From Channa striata (Eukaryota; Chordata; Actinopteri; Anabantiformes; Channidae), in assembly GCA_033026295.1 (NCBI GenBank), contig JAUPFM010000108.1:43210-107209 (forward strand): a stretch of DNA of 64,000 bases, given 5' to 3'. Position 1 is the first letter of the stretch, and every line of letters begins with the position of its first letter. Below, in pieces: positions 26,721-39,699 of the stretch. The notes beneath the pieces are model-generated. The model made no database searches. It was not told the DNA's origin and saw only the letters and a list, made by a program, of their open reading frames with translations. The position numbers were made by a program, and so were the translations under genes.

Positions 26721-27137
26721 CCGTGTTCACGTATAACGTCTGTCGGCCTGCAGCCTGGATCAGCTTGTTAGTCCGCGCTTTAGACCACCGTAGTTGTCCA
26801 AAAACACATTAGCCAGACACACCGTTACACTGTGTGACATATTTCTTCATTCCAAAGCATACGGTTAAGAGACTACTAAAAAATAAATACATAAATCAGC
26901 ATAACTTTTTACACCAATCGTCCATTGCTTCTTCAGACCGCTGTAAAAAGTTACAGAGACTTAATAATATTTTTTTTTACCAATTTCTCGACCACACGAT
27001 TTGAACTGAAGAAATATGTCACCCAGTGGAGCAGTGGGACTGGTTGATGTGCCTGTTGGACAACAACGGTGGTCACACAGCACAGAAATGCAAGCTAATT
27101 CAGGCTGCGGGCTGATGGACGTTAAACGCGAGTGCGG
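26721..27137. mobile_element. Long foldback (inverted-repeat) element
   Basis: The left arm (26721-26849) and right arm (27007-27137) are imperfect reverse complements over about 130 bases. They share the inner edge GTGACATATTTCTTCA and blocks such as GACCACCGT, GTTGTCC, GCAGCCTG and TAACGTC. The loop is about 157 bases and holds a smaller inverted pair around ATAACTTTTTACA and TGTAAAAAGTTACA. No transposase is present. It looks like a foldback or MITE-type DNA transposon, about 300 bases beyond the 3' end of gene C. Confidence 0.7.
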
Positions 27138-27448
27138 AAAAGTCGCGGCTGGTGCCTTTATGGGGATGGTGGGAAATACGATTGAAAATAACTAAAGAGA
27201 CCAGGACCAAGATTTGGCATTTGATGTGTTACTGGGTCAAATAAATAAGTTTGTGTTTCCCAATTAAACTTGGCTCGACGAATGTGAATGACGTTGCAGT
27301 TGGAGCCAAGTTGAGAGTAAGTCAATACCAAACAGTAAAATTTAGGAAGTCCAATATATCATGGGATGCATGTTAAAATTGGTCAGTGAGGAAACACCAA
27401 CAAGACAGGACTCACAAATTCAGATTTACAACTGATCTGCGAGGCTTT

Positions 27449-29747
27449 TTAGAGCGGCTGCAGCTCAAATTCTTCATCCACGGAAGACTGGAAAGAAGTG
27501 GGCTTTTTGGAAGCTTTACGTTTCTTAAAGATCACAAACCCAACAGCCGATGCAACAGCGAGAACCAGGACTGCAGATGCCAAACCAACTGCTAGTCCAA
27601 CAGGCGTTTGCTTGTTTGCCCCATCGCCAGGTTGTTGATGGCTGAGACCTGCAGAATAGAAACACAAACATGTGATGTGGGATGGTTCACGCTTACATCA
27701 ATAACCAGGAAGTAGCTTCACCTCTAATCCACGCACTAAACCCACCTTGTGGCTGAACAGTCAGATTGATTATCTTGACAGGCTCAGTGTCAAAGCTGCC
27801 TGCTCTCTTCTTGCGGTTTGCTGCTTTCTGGACGACATGACACTCGTATGTTCCCTTGTCAGCGCTGGTCACATCCTTCAGGACCAAGGACACATCACCG
27901 TCTTGCAAACGGTCATCCTTCAGCTGCACCCGGTTCTTGAATGCTGGGTACTGGTTTTCTGGATCTGACTGGCCGTCTCTGTAGAAGAGGACATATTCTG
28001 TGTCCAGGTCAGGTCGAGTCCATTCCACGATGATGACAGGGCTGTTTTGGGGAATTTTACATGGCAGAGTGACGGTTTGTCCTTGTTCAGCAGTAATGTT
28101 TTCTGAAACTGAAGCAAAAACAGAGCGTAGAGGTTAAAGGGGGCTCCAAGAAAACTGTCCACTATCCACAATGTGACATTTACTCCAGCTTTATTTGTGC
28201 TGACCCACATCGGCTGTTATTTCTTACTGAGTTCATGAACAAAGTATAATTTGCTTCTCCAAAGGGAACGTTGAACTAACAGCTTGTGAAACGCTCCCAT
28301 GTTTTGGGACGTTTTTTTCTTAAGACCTTCCCTTACCCCGCAGGACGCAACTTCGCTCATCAAACAGTTTATGTGCCCCCCACGCAAATCCATGTAGAAG
28401 ATGACAATGGGTTGATCCCTCTTCTGTGGCAGGTCGTCATGAAGTTTCTGGTCCTCGAACCCTGAACTGGACAGAACCAGGAACCAGGTAATGTGCAGTC
28501 ATGACTTGGTAAAGATGGAAATGACAACTTGGATCATCTGAGTGACATGTTCCACCCTCTCCGCTACGCCTGCTGTTCTTCATGTGGATGGGTTCTCCTA
28601 ATGGGTCTGAATCCAGACTCCAGGACAACACCTTTAGGTCAAACAAAGCAGTTTCTCAATCACAGACCATCTGAACCACTAATCCACATCTGCTTGTGCC
28701 TGTGAATCTGCAGCTTCTGTGATGTACAGTCGTGTCTTCCTATCAATGTATTGAGTGATTTATGTCATGGTCTTGGAGGTTCTGGAGGTTCTTCCCCACT
28801 ACAATGTGGCCTCTTTGTTTCATCAGCCTCCGCTGGGCTGGCACCTGCATCTTCTGCATCTTCTTCTCAGCAGCTCCTGGCACCACTTCATAGCTTCATC
28901 CTGGCCGTTTGTGACCAAGCTCACTCATAGCAGGAGATGAGTTCTTCCTCTTCCTCCCAAACAAGACCAGGCCTCATGTTCCAATGCAGCTTTATCTGTA
29001 TCATGTGTACAGCAACAACTTTAAGTGACGGCCCCGCCCATTATATAACCCTAATCATCACATGGCGTCTGTCCTCATGCGCCCATGTGAATATTTGTGT
29101 GCATAATAGACAAGGGTGTGGTTGAGGTAAAAAGAACAAAACAAACAGCCATCAGTAAATTTAAACTGTGGTTATTTTGTAACTGATCAAACACTGAGAA
29201 ACCCATTTTCATGTTTAATTGTTCAGTCACCAGCTGCTACGTGCAGTAAAACTAACATGTGCATTTCACAACAACAGATCATCACTGGCTGTGATGAGAT
29301 ACTAGAAGCTCGCAAATATATCTGCTGATATATCTGCTGCTCTTATTGAGCCAAATTGATCACCTGGAGCTTTATTCAGTGGGTTTACAAAAAATGATTG
29401 TGCCTCCAACCAACAACCAACCAATCAGGCGCCTCGCAGTAACTAACAACAACAAGCGTCATTACTGCCCCCTAGTGGCCGCAGTGCAAAACACCAACTT
29501 GCCCCATCATTTCCAAATGACGCCACAGTCGTTGAAGGGAGTCAGCACATGGTGAAAAAAGGCATTTATGACGCAACAGCTGAGTTTCATAAACGTCTGT
29601 TCACGGCAGCAGCGCGACAAATGTACATAACAACTATCGCGATTATTAATATTATTGTTGTATATCATAGTTTACTGAGTTCTTACCTTCAGAGGCTGAA
29701 GCCAGAAAAGAGACGCACAACAAAACCAAGAAGGTCAGAGCGGCCAT
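27449..29747 (-). CDS. Gene C: intact single V-set membrane receptor
   Basis: Three phase-1 exons give 207 residues. The leader, 29747-29687 (61 nt), encodes MAALTFLVLLCVSFLASAS; donor G|GTAAGA. The V exon, 28108-27746 (363 nt), has Cys37, Trp50 in VEWTRPDLDTEYV and Cys110 in KGTYECHV; a sequon lies at residue 24 (NIT). The membrane exon, 27648-27449 (200 nt), has a short polar stalk, a hydrophobic span at about residues 158-182 and then KKRK. The 25-residue tail ends EEFELQPL and has no tyrosine, so it has no ITIM or ITAM. The size and layout fit a small B7/butyrophilin-like surface protein. An alternative acceptor six bases inside the V exon keeps the frame. Expression and ligand are unknown. 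Confidence 0.85.
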
Positions 29748-29818
29748 TTGTCTTTGTTGGTTGTCCAAACTGGTGACGGATATGGGTTTAAAACCGGTTG
29801 GGTTTAAAACCCGAATCC

Positions 29819-29881
29819 GACCTATAGACTCACGGTTATAGGTTGGACGAGGCGTCGCCTGTAACCGTGAGGTTATAGGTC
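29819..29881. repeat. Inverted repeat (cruciform-forming) upstream of gene C
   Basis: Arms 29819-29838 and 29862-29881 are reverse complements at 18 of 20 bases (core CTCACGGTTA / TAACCGTGAG). The loop contains AGGCG-T-CGCCT, itself palindromic. It lies 72-134 bases before the gene C ATG, next to a tandem GGGTTTAAAAC at 29784-29811. Confidence 0.75.
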
Positions 29882-29999
29882 ACATTTAGGCTTCACGAAG
29901 CCCGAACCACGGAGAATCGCAGCGCTGAGACGCCTGGACAGTGTGCAGAAACAGGAAGTGCGAGCGGGTTTAAGGCCTGAAGAGGACGCCCCGCCCCCC

Positions 30000-30057
30000 C
30001 GCACACGCACACACACACGCACACACAGAGACACACACACACACGCACACACACACT
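30000..30057 (+). repeat. Imperfect CA-rich simple repeat
   Basis: CACACGCACACACAC-type sequence with G interruptions, after a run of C residues. Open frames across it are artefacts. Confidence 0.85.
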
Positions 30058-31716
30058 CTGCAACTGCAGTTTCTTGGAAATCACGTGACCGCAGTGAACT
30101 TGAAAGTAGGCGCCTACAAAAATGTGCGCTGCTACTACAAGTTTTACTGCTTTGTACATTTCATAAAATGCGCTTCAAGTGCAAAAGTGCAAGTGGATAA
30201 ACAATAAAAATAAAAATAAAAATTCGTGCAAAGTGTTGAGGCTGTGTGCAGGGTCGTTCCCACGGTTTTCAAATGCATTAGAAACCTAAAGGTTTTCACA
30301 GAATCGAAAGTAGAGAGACGTTATTGCGATATATTCAGCAATAAGGCGCAAACATCAGTGATGCTGCAGCTGATCCAGACGGTTCAAACACATTTTTTTA
30401 TGTACAGTAATATATTAACATTTATTAGGTGATCATATTTGGTGCCGACATTGCAGAGCATCTGCAGACTACAGCTGCAATATTTCCTGTGACAGCAAGT
30501 GACAAATGGAAAAATACTTCAAAATTATATTTGAATATAATAGACCTTCATACAAAACGTATTGGAATAATTTGCAACCAATATTTTCCTGCTCTTGTGC
30601 ATGTACAGTAAGTGACTTTTTCCTCGTCGTCACTTCCTTGTTACAGAAACAACAGCACAAAGAAGCAGAACTGAACGAGCCGGAGGCGCCATGTTGTTTA
30701 CGTTTGAATTTTCAAATGAGGCTTGTGGGAGCAGGAAATACCAGCTGACTGCAGTTTCATATTTTCCTGTTTGTGTCCATCATAAAGTCTGTGCACGCGG
30801 CGACACATTTGTATCGGCACCAGTTCACATCTGGAGAGGCAGAAACCTTTGCAGCTGGATATTTGAATCAAAGTGACAATCAGCCAACCAAGTTATGAAC
30901 AAGAATTAATGGAAGGGCTAATATTTCTTCTCCCTGCACTGTTACATGTTATTCCCAAGCCAACGTCGCCCTCTGCTGGTCATAAAAAGGATGAGTGACA
31001 GTGGAGTTGTGTTGCAATATGATGCAGCTAATTCTCAAAATGTGTTTAATAAGTGTAAACAAGGTTATTGGTTAGGATATGAAGCCATTTGTGTTGAAAA
31101 AAAAATCAAGAGAAGAAGAAGAAACCTTAGTTATTTTTGTATTTTTTACCTTCAAGACGAGTTTTCACCAAACGACGGGTTGAGAAGTTTCTGAGAGCAG
31201 TGAAGTGATTTTTAAATAACAGCTGCAGGTTAGAACATGTGGTTCAAACATGCACCGAGTTAGTTTAAGCCTCCAAGAGTGAAATGATGTGAAAATAATC
31301 GTTCAGTGAGCTGCACGTTCAGCCTGTTTTAATTGAAGTTTGGCAGACATGTTGTGATCACTGAACTGAGTCTTTGCGACTAGATGGTTCAGTTCCTAAC
31401 TCTACTGGTTTGGTTCTTGTTCATTTAGTTTGGTACTGATCTCAAAGTGACCTCTTCATATTCACTGATGTCAATGAAGCCAGTTCCAGCAGCTCAAATG
31501 TCGTGCGTGAGTTAGTTGTATCTTTGACACACTTAAATTACTTCCTTTGTGTCGTTACGTGCCCCCAAAATAGTTACACAACACTGTTTTTGTACCAATA
31601 AATGAGAAAACCACAAAAGGACGCAAAACGACAGAGAGAGAGGAAGAGGGCGGGCTCTGTACTCAGAAATGGTGTCACTGATCCAAAAAGTTGATCAGAA
31701 ATCAGAGAACAGGACG

Positions 31717-34700
31717 ATGGAGGCAGCGTCTCTGCAGCTTCTGATCTGTAAGTACAGAATCTGTGTGTGTCTGTGTGTAAGTGTGGGAGCGACTGATGAT
31801 GGAGGAGATGAGAATCCAGGTGAGGCTGGATTAAAGTTAATGTCTCCACGAGGACTTGATGTTTGCAGAGACGTCAGGCCTCTTCACTGGGGAGATGGGA
31901 AGGCAGTAAACTGACTGTCGAAGATATTAACGTTTTGAGAAGTTCATTGTAACTGAGCACTTCTTATGGCTGTTATGGCTCACTTGATCGCAGGTGAAAA
32001 TTATGGCAGAAGGAATCTAAATATGAAAAAAGTAAAAAAATAACAAAATAGCAATAAATGTTGTGGGGAGAAATACTAATATTTGTTCTGTAGTAGGAGA
32101 ATAATGAATATAAAATGTAAATATTACAAATTCAAATTTTATTTGTCACATACTCAGCCACACATAGAAGATTATGCAGTGAAATGTTCATACTGACTAA
32201 AAGTACAAGTACCTCAAAAACAACGTAGAATATTCAAGCAGGCGTAAAAATATAAAATAAGAAAAATAGACAAAATGAAGAAGCGACTGCACGTTTAAGG
32301 TTATGGAAAGTTACTTAAAAACACACAAAAAAAAACCACACAAGAAAAGAGAGCTTGCAGTCATCGTCTTTTAACCTTCGATTCCGGGTAATTATTTAGT
32401 TGGAAAAGCTGTGATGTGCGCCTGAGATGCTTCCCTGACTCTGGGTAGTACAACATCTTGATAATCAAAAAGTAATTGTTATCCGTCATAGTCAAACCTT
32501 TACTCGGTTTTATCCCGTTTGACATATGAGTATTACCGGACATTTGTATGTTTTGATCTGAGAGCTCAGCTTCTGTCTTTTGTGAACACTTTCTTGGTTT
32601 TTGCATCTTTCGGGATTTGATTATGTTCAGTCGGGACTCAGTGTTGTCATGCCATCGTGCTCATGGAGGTTGGCTACGGTCAAACCTCGGCTCTGGTCAT
32701 ATTAGTGTGGTAATTATTAGTCTTCAGGAAGATTAATGTTCATGTTAATGTTAATGCACGGCGAACAAAACGCACACAAGCAGACTGGGTGAACAAGCTG
32801 ACCTACCTCAGCAGCAGTCGCCCCCTTTTCTTCATATTATTTGTTTACTGTAAAGAATTATTGTAAAGACTGATGATAAAATCATCATTAGACTTTCTTT
32901 GCTACACGTGAGAACACAAATAATATGTTTTGTTCATGAATTTATATGTCATTTCTCTTTAGTCGTGACTTCACTGCTGTTCTGCACAACAAACCAAGGT
33001 TAGTCAGTGTTCTCTAAATGAAATCCTGCCGATCAGTGTAATTGTAATTGTTTTGCTTTTACAAATATGATCAAATTTATCAACAAATGCTGCATTTTGA
33101 CTCACAGCTCGTCTGACTGTGAGTCCCGGCAGGTCTCAGTTTTTCAAAGGAGACTTTGTGTCTCTGATCTGTGAGGAGGATGGCGGCTCTGCTGGATGGA
33201 CAGTGAGGAGGAACACGACCAAACGACAGATGATTCATTGTGGGGGAGATGGTTGGGGGAAAATTTATGGTTCTTCCTGTAACATGAGCGCCATCTTCCC
33301 ATGGGACAGTGGAGTTTACTGGTGTGAGTCGAGTAATGGATCAACCAGTAACAGCATCAACATCACTGTACCTGGTAAGATCAGACAATATTGGATGGAG
33401 CGAGTTTGTCTGCAAGTTTTCAGCAAAATGAAAAGTAGATTCAAGTGAGTGTGTCTTAACTCAGATTCAACTCAGTGTTTCTGGCTAGAATGTTTAACAT
33501 TTAACGTTTGTCATGTTAAAAATCCTTCATCTGCAGGTAACAACAATGTTCTGTCTAGACTTGTAACCTATGACTTTACCAGGAAGTTGTGCCCAAGGGA
33601 AATTAAATCTGCAGATCTTGGAGCTATTTTATACAAAATTCAGTGGGGAAAGCAACATCTGGGGCTGCACCCACTAAGAGTCAAATTAAATGTGCAGGGG
33701 ACAAACCTTCCCCGGGTATCACGGTTACCGGTACTTAAAGGTCAAAAGAGTTTTAAATACATGTAATACGCTAGATTAGTTTCTGTAAGACCTTAATAAA
33801 ATCAATTAAGTGTACTTGCAAAATTTCATTCATTCAATTCAAAACAAGTTGAATATATAAAGCTCAGTATTGAACAGTTTCATGCAGTGCCAGTAGAGCA
33901 TTAATGGTGATGGCTTTTTAGTTGAGTTTTATTAAAAGACTATGTGGCTTTGCATAATAGAGGAGAAAAAAATTAAACGGTGGGACAGAGCACTTTCACA
34001 GACATGAAGTAAAAAACTTCATGTTCTTAGCTTGAAATAATAATGCAAACATTTACATTTCAGCATTGTTAGAAAGAAAAAAGGCGACTGTGTGTGAAGC
34101 TAAAACGTTTCAACGGTGAAACTGTGACAGTAATTGAGATGTATTGCAATTACAATCAATTAAACACACTCAGAGTGAGACCGTAAGATTAATGTTGTAT
34201 TTTTGTTTCTGTTATGATTTGTCCATTGAGGGATTCTATAAACTTTTTTCATTTGTTTTAATAACATAATTGATAATAATAGTGCTAAAAAAAGAGCAGG
34301 GCTCAGTGAGTCGGCAGATTATCGTCTTATTTATAGTTGAAATGCTGTAGTTTGTCTCTGTGTTGAGGTGGAGCAGTGATCCTGCAGAGTCCTGTCCTCC
34401 CTGTGATGGAGGGACAGAATGTCTCTCTGCACTGTCTCACAAAGAGTCCTCCCTCCGAGCTCCCGGCTGATTTCTATAAAGATGGCTCCCTCATTCGGAC
34501 TGAGCCTACAGGTCACATGACCATCCACCATGTTACCAAGTCTGATGAAGGCGTCTACAAGTGTCACATCAGCAGTCGTGGAGAGTCTCCACCCGGCTGG
34601 ATCTACGTCACAGGTCAGTGGTCGTTGATTTTTCTGCATCAGTGACGATGATAATAATTTAAATGCTTTAAACTGTCGTTTTGTGTTCATTACAGAAAGC

Positions 34701-37457
34701 CCTACACTCCCGACCTTGACTTCTCCTCCCTCGGTGTCATCGTCACTCTCTCCTCCCTCTGGTTCCTCTCCTGCCCTCTTTGTGTTGTTACCTGTTACAT
34801 CCGTCGGGTTCTTTCTTCTGCTGGTGTTACTGGTTCTACTGGTGAGACGATGTGCGCAGAGAAAACACACAACAATCAACGGTACGTTCACTCACAATAA
34901 CCAGTTCCGTATGTTTGTATTTTTAAATTTATGTGCCGTGATCACATCCCTTAAAATACATTATATTTGTTTTAGTTACAGCAAAGGAAGAAGAAGAAGT
35001 GGGAGAATGTGACATCACATACAGTGACATCAACATATTAGGTCACCAACAACAGCCAATCAGACGGAGCAGAGGTAGCGTTAATGATGCTGGGTGTATG
35101 TGGGACACTTTGCTTTTGCAGTCACTTCTCTGAAAGCACCGAGTAATCTTTCAGCACATGAATGTGGGAATTAGTAGGAATTGCTTTTATTAAGTACGCA
35201 CAGTGCTGTTGATTTGTAGGAAGGACATTTTTGAGAAATAATGACTAAATTGAGAAAATGTTTAGAAATTAAAAACACTGAGGAGAAGGATTTTCTCATT
35301 TTGAAAACACAAACTGCGAACTGTAGAAACATGTTTCCCCCGTGTGGTTAAGTGATTATTCAGGATTAAAAGAAATGTTTTCATGTATATGTACAGTATT
35401 TATAGACTCAACATTTTTATTGTTTCTCACTAGGTTATAATATAAATTAAAACATGCCTTTTCACCCTCATATGATTAAACTGACTTTAATCCGATTCAG
35501 ACGTTTGTCTGGTTTGTCGTAGTTTCCACTGCACCATAGACAGCACGGTTGTGTTTTTTTATCTCAGCCTGTTTTGTTTCCTGTGGTCAGCCGGTTACCT
35601 GAAGCTAACAGCTCTGTGGTCGTCCAGTTTCCTGTTTATCGTAATCGTAAAAAAAAAAAAACGCTTCGGCTGAATGTGGACCTGCACGTTTCGCTTCACG
35701 GTTCTTTAAAAGTAAAAGAAGACGACCTCACGCGTTCAGGTTTGCAGACACACAGGAAGAGTTCAAGTGATGTGGCCAATGATCAGTTTCCTTCAGTTAC
35801 TACAGGCTCATACTCAGGTTTTTATTAACGTTTCAACTGTTTAAAATATAAACTTTTAAATGTTCACGTGTTTTCAGGCTTGGCTCTGTTATACATAGTG
35901 GTTAAGTACGTGTGAAGTAAGGATAAATTAACATGATCTGCATGTGTTTTATTTTGCAGAGAACGATCCAGTCTACTCAGCGTTGAGAACAGAAGATGCC
36001 AGTTATGGACAAGTGGTCTTCAAAAACACCAAACCGAAGAACAGAGGTACGGCTTCTCGGACCAGAGGGTGACACAGTGCTAACATGCTAACACAGTGAC
36101 AGGGCTAACAGGTTTTCACGACTTTTATATCTTCATTTAGGGGCCATAAGTTTTGATTAACAAATATTCAGGACTTTGTTAATTTATACAAATAAACTAT
36201 ATGTTTAAAATAATTTATTTAGTTCCAGCATTGTGCAGTAGCTGTCGTGGCAGGTGTAGTGTTGTTCAGTGTAGCCGTGTGATTTCACTTATTTAATGAT
36301 CTGAGCGTTTTAAATGTAATTTTTTAAAATTTATTCATTAAACACATGCCGAGGACCAGGTGTTGTGTCCAATGCAATATAATACGCGCAGTAAAATGTC
36401 GCCTTTTAAGTGTGGTGAATGTAGAGCGAGTTCAGAGCTTGAGTAATTTGACAACCACCCACCCAGCAGTTCCCGCCAAACGCCGAACGTCAAATGTCAA
36501 CCCCATGGTGCCGTTTGATCAAACGTCAGATTACGGTTCGTCCCGTGTGAACTGTAGCTGGGCCACCATGAAACGCTGTCAGAGTTTCAGGTTGGTATAG
36601 TCAGAAAAATACAGTAACATCCGAAAAAATCCTGAAGGCCCAGTTTAGTTCTCTGTAGTGGTTTGTGAGGGTTAACCAGGTTTAACCTCAATCAAGCCTT
36701 GAATGAAATAAATAAGTTCTATTGTTTGTGGTTCAGTTTAATAAACCAAAGTATGAAGACAGTTGCATATAAATAGGATTAGAAGGAGATCTGAGAGCAA
36801 ATGGACTGAATAAACACCTTAAGGGCAATAAAAAATCTTGCAGTTCATACGCTGCGTGTAAAGCCACAGTAACAACTTCCTCCTGCTGATTTCAGTGAAG
36901 TGTAGCCGGTGAGATTTCTGATTATTATGAGCTCTGCTCTCAAAATGAGTCTGCTTTGCATCTTGTGGTTGAACAGAAGCGAGAGTCTTCGTGGTCGTCC
37001 AGTTTCCTGTTTTAGACAAGTGTCCTTAAAGGTTATGTGGTGTTTCATTTCATCATAAATTTGCCTTGTGATTTATGTGTCGCCGTGTGGAAAGAACATT
37101 GTGTGTGTGTGTGTGTGTGTGTGTGTGGGGGGGGGGGTGCGTGCTGCTGATGGTGACCTCTGGTTGCTTGTTGACACCAGTAACTACACAAAGGTGCACA
37201 AAACAATACACGAAATAAGCTTATGAACCATGATACGTTTTTAAGTGACAGAGGTCAGAGGTCAGATGTTGGTCTCACACACACTTCTGGTCCGGTGCTG
37301 CCACTGCTCGGAGGTCATGGAAGAATTCCACCAATCTTCAGCATCTAAGATGTTTTCTCAGTTTCTCTGAACTGTGTGTTTGTGTTCAGAGTTTCCATCA
37401 GAACCAGAGGTGGTCTACTCTTCACTGAAGTTGAGCTTCACGCCTTCACACCATTGA
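31717..37457 (+). CDS. FcR/LITR-like inhibitory receptor with ITIMs
   Basis: Eight exons, all phase 1, give 339 residues: 31717-31747, 32963-32998 (split leader, MEAASLQLLI then FVTSLLFC), 33108-33374 (Ig D1), 34368-34613 (Ig D2), 34696-34881 (stalk and membrane span, about residues 220-243), 34976-35074, 35960-36046 and 37390-37457 (tail). D1 has VSLIC and SGVYWC; D2 has VSLHC and EGVYKCHI with VILQSPVLPVMEG, typical of FcR-like domains. The tail has ITYSDI (Tyr271) and VVYSSL (Tyr327), both canonical ITIMs, plus PVYSAL (Tyr294) and ASYGQV (Tyr304). These predict SHP-type phosphatase recruitment. It runs opposite to the V-set genes. The acceptor at 34368 was preferred over 34377; both keep frame. 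Confidence 0.88.
37101..37137 (+). repeat. (GT)n and G-tract in last intron of the FcR-like gene
   Basis: A GT run is followed directly by an 11-base G run, in the intron before the last coding exon. Confidence 0.9.
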
Positions 37458-37885
37458 GCCACCGACGACAACCGGCTGACTGTAACTGGTTCCCACACCT
37501 CCTCAGTGAGCATCATACTTTAGGTTTCGACAGTTTCCTTTCACGCTGAAGTACAGTCGCTGTCGACAGAAGCAGAGGCAGCGACAGGTCAAGGCGTCGA
37601 TCGTCACATTGTCACATTGACGCCACAGTTACCCTTTGACCTTTCTACTGGACTCACCAGGAGCGCCACCATTTAACACCATGGGCACAAAACCGTAAAA
37701 GATAAATGATATGAAAACATTAACATTATATTTAGAGAGTAAGCGTGTGTTGCAGTCCTCCTCAAAGCGCACAGCGTCTCACTCGTGTGGAAACGTCCTG
37801 TCTTCTTGTACCTTGTATCATTACTTTAGGCATAAATAAATATTTAGGCGTAACCATAGCAGCATCGGGGTTTCCACTGTAACAC

Positions 37886-38372
37886 AATAAAAGATCAGAG
37901 CGCCGACCACCGACGCAAACAGATACTTTAAGCGTCAGCGTGGCGCGTTTTTGACACCTTTAGAATCAGAACGGTCTGAGTAATGTAGTCAGGTGGGAAG
38001 GGAAGTGTCATTTGTATGTACCGACAGATGACGCTGTCGCTTGTGTGTGTGAGTATGTGGCTCCCTCCAGGATTTCACCGCCGAAAATGCCTGATTTTTA
38101 CAACAGCATTATTATTATTTTTTAAATACAAGGCTTTTTATGGTGTTTTAAATTGCACCTTTGTGCAGAATTTACGGTGGATCCGCTGTGATTCCTTGAG
38201 GGACTGATATGTAGAGGACCGTCCAACATAATTTGTAAGAAGCATGTTTAGTGTCCTGCCAGTCAGTCTGTGTAATTAGTTTCTTTATTCACTGTAATAT
38301 TTGTATAGGTTTGTAAGTGTGCATTGTGTTGGTATTTTCGTTATTTAAATTTGCAATACTTATCAGAATAAA
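37886..38372 (+). promoter_or_regulatory. Candidate polyadenylation signals of the FcR-like gene
   Basis: AATAAA occurs at 37886-37891 and 38367-38372, about 430 and 910 bases after the stop codon at 37457. Either could end the 3' UTR; the sequence does not decide between them. Confidence 0.35.
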
Positions 38373-39199
38373 TCCCCCCAAAATGTTACTGTTTGTGCTG
38401 TCATACTTCACAGGTTCATAACTACACTCACCTTTAGTTTAATTTGATTTACCTTTTGCTGCAGTGATCGTGTTTCTCTGCAGCTTCAAACCTTGGTCTC
38501 TTTTTGCTTTTCTCATGTGGTTCTGTGGGTTACAAAAAGCCGTCGGATGGAACATTTGACGTGTTCTGTTTTGGTTGTGGCTAACCGATCCACACCACTC
38601 TTCGGTGATGATTACACAAAACAAATGTACAGAAACGTCAACCGCACGCTGAAGAACCCGAACATCATCAGGTGGCTGGAAACTCGTATAACTCTTCAAA
38701 GAAAGAGCTGCAGCTCAGAGTGTCAGTGCGTGTTTGAGGACTTTTGATGTTGGTGAACTATTGCGTTACTTATTTTGTGGTTTGTGAATGTTTACACATC
38801 ACACATCACATTAATGATTTTGGCAGTTTAACACTAGGAGCACAAAAACTCAGCTACATTAGGAAGTAGTAGATGTAAAAAATAAATGTATAGTTTTTAT
38901 TATTTTTTTTATGTTATCACTTCCTAACATGCTCCATATTTAAGTAATTGATCAGGTTTGTGATAAGATGTCCCAAGGCTTCTCTGCTTGCTTCAGCAAG
39001 GCTTCCAAAGTCTTTAGACATTTAACATCTTAAAATAATCTACAATGCTAAATATTGTACCTTACCTCCACACCCACCACATACACACAACCTTTTTCCT
39101 CAGAACTAATCCTCACAACTAATGTTTGCAGACCTGGTTCATGGAAAAAAAAAAAAAAAACTATTAAAATCTAGACATGCATTCACAGTGACGGGAGAT

Positions 39200-39660
39200 T
39201 GTTCCCTCCCTTAACGCTCTGGAGTCTAGGGTATATCTGGTCATTTTGAATACTTTTGATTTCACCTTTATATTTCAGCCTAAAACATGCCAGTGTCAGG
39301 TAAGACCTGATGATCTGAACAAATTTAGAATGTTCTGCATTTTGTGTGACAGCAGCCACTTGTTCTTCCATTGGGTGTATGTAACTGCATAATCTGCACA
39401 TATGTGAATGTCATCATTATTACACATCATTAATAAAAACTAAATAACAACAACCCCAATATGGAGCCTTGTGGCACTCCTATATTACAAGTTCTTGTTG
39501 ATGACAGTTGGATGCGGTCTGACAGATTTAAATTCATGCAGGTTAATGTCTTGTTAAAAATATTCATAGTCCAGTAGAGAATGGTTGACTGTGTCAAAGA
39601 CTGTACTTAGATCAAGAAAGACTCCTCGATATATTGGAGCAATTTTCAAAACTTTAAGAA
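39200..39660 (-). mobile_element. Decayed LINE reverse-transcriptase fragment
   Basis: Read on the minus strand from about 39635, the sequence gives GVFLDLSTVFDTVNHSLL, an RT motif of L2/CR1/Rex1-type elements. It is followed by a broken equivalent of the GVPQGSILG block near 39450. Stops and frameshifts are frequent, and no ends are recognisable. Confidence 0.6.
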
Positions 39661-39699
39661 ATGCATTTTCCTAAACTGATTGCTGTTCTCTGTGTTTCT

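Noticed and set aside
34331..34891. 186-codon minus-strand open frame
   Set aside because: It is antisense to the Ig D2 and membrane exons of the FcR-like gene, which have correct splice sites, phases and domain motifs; the antisense frame has none.
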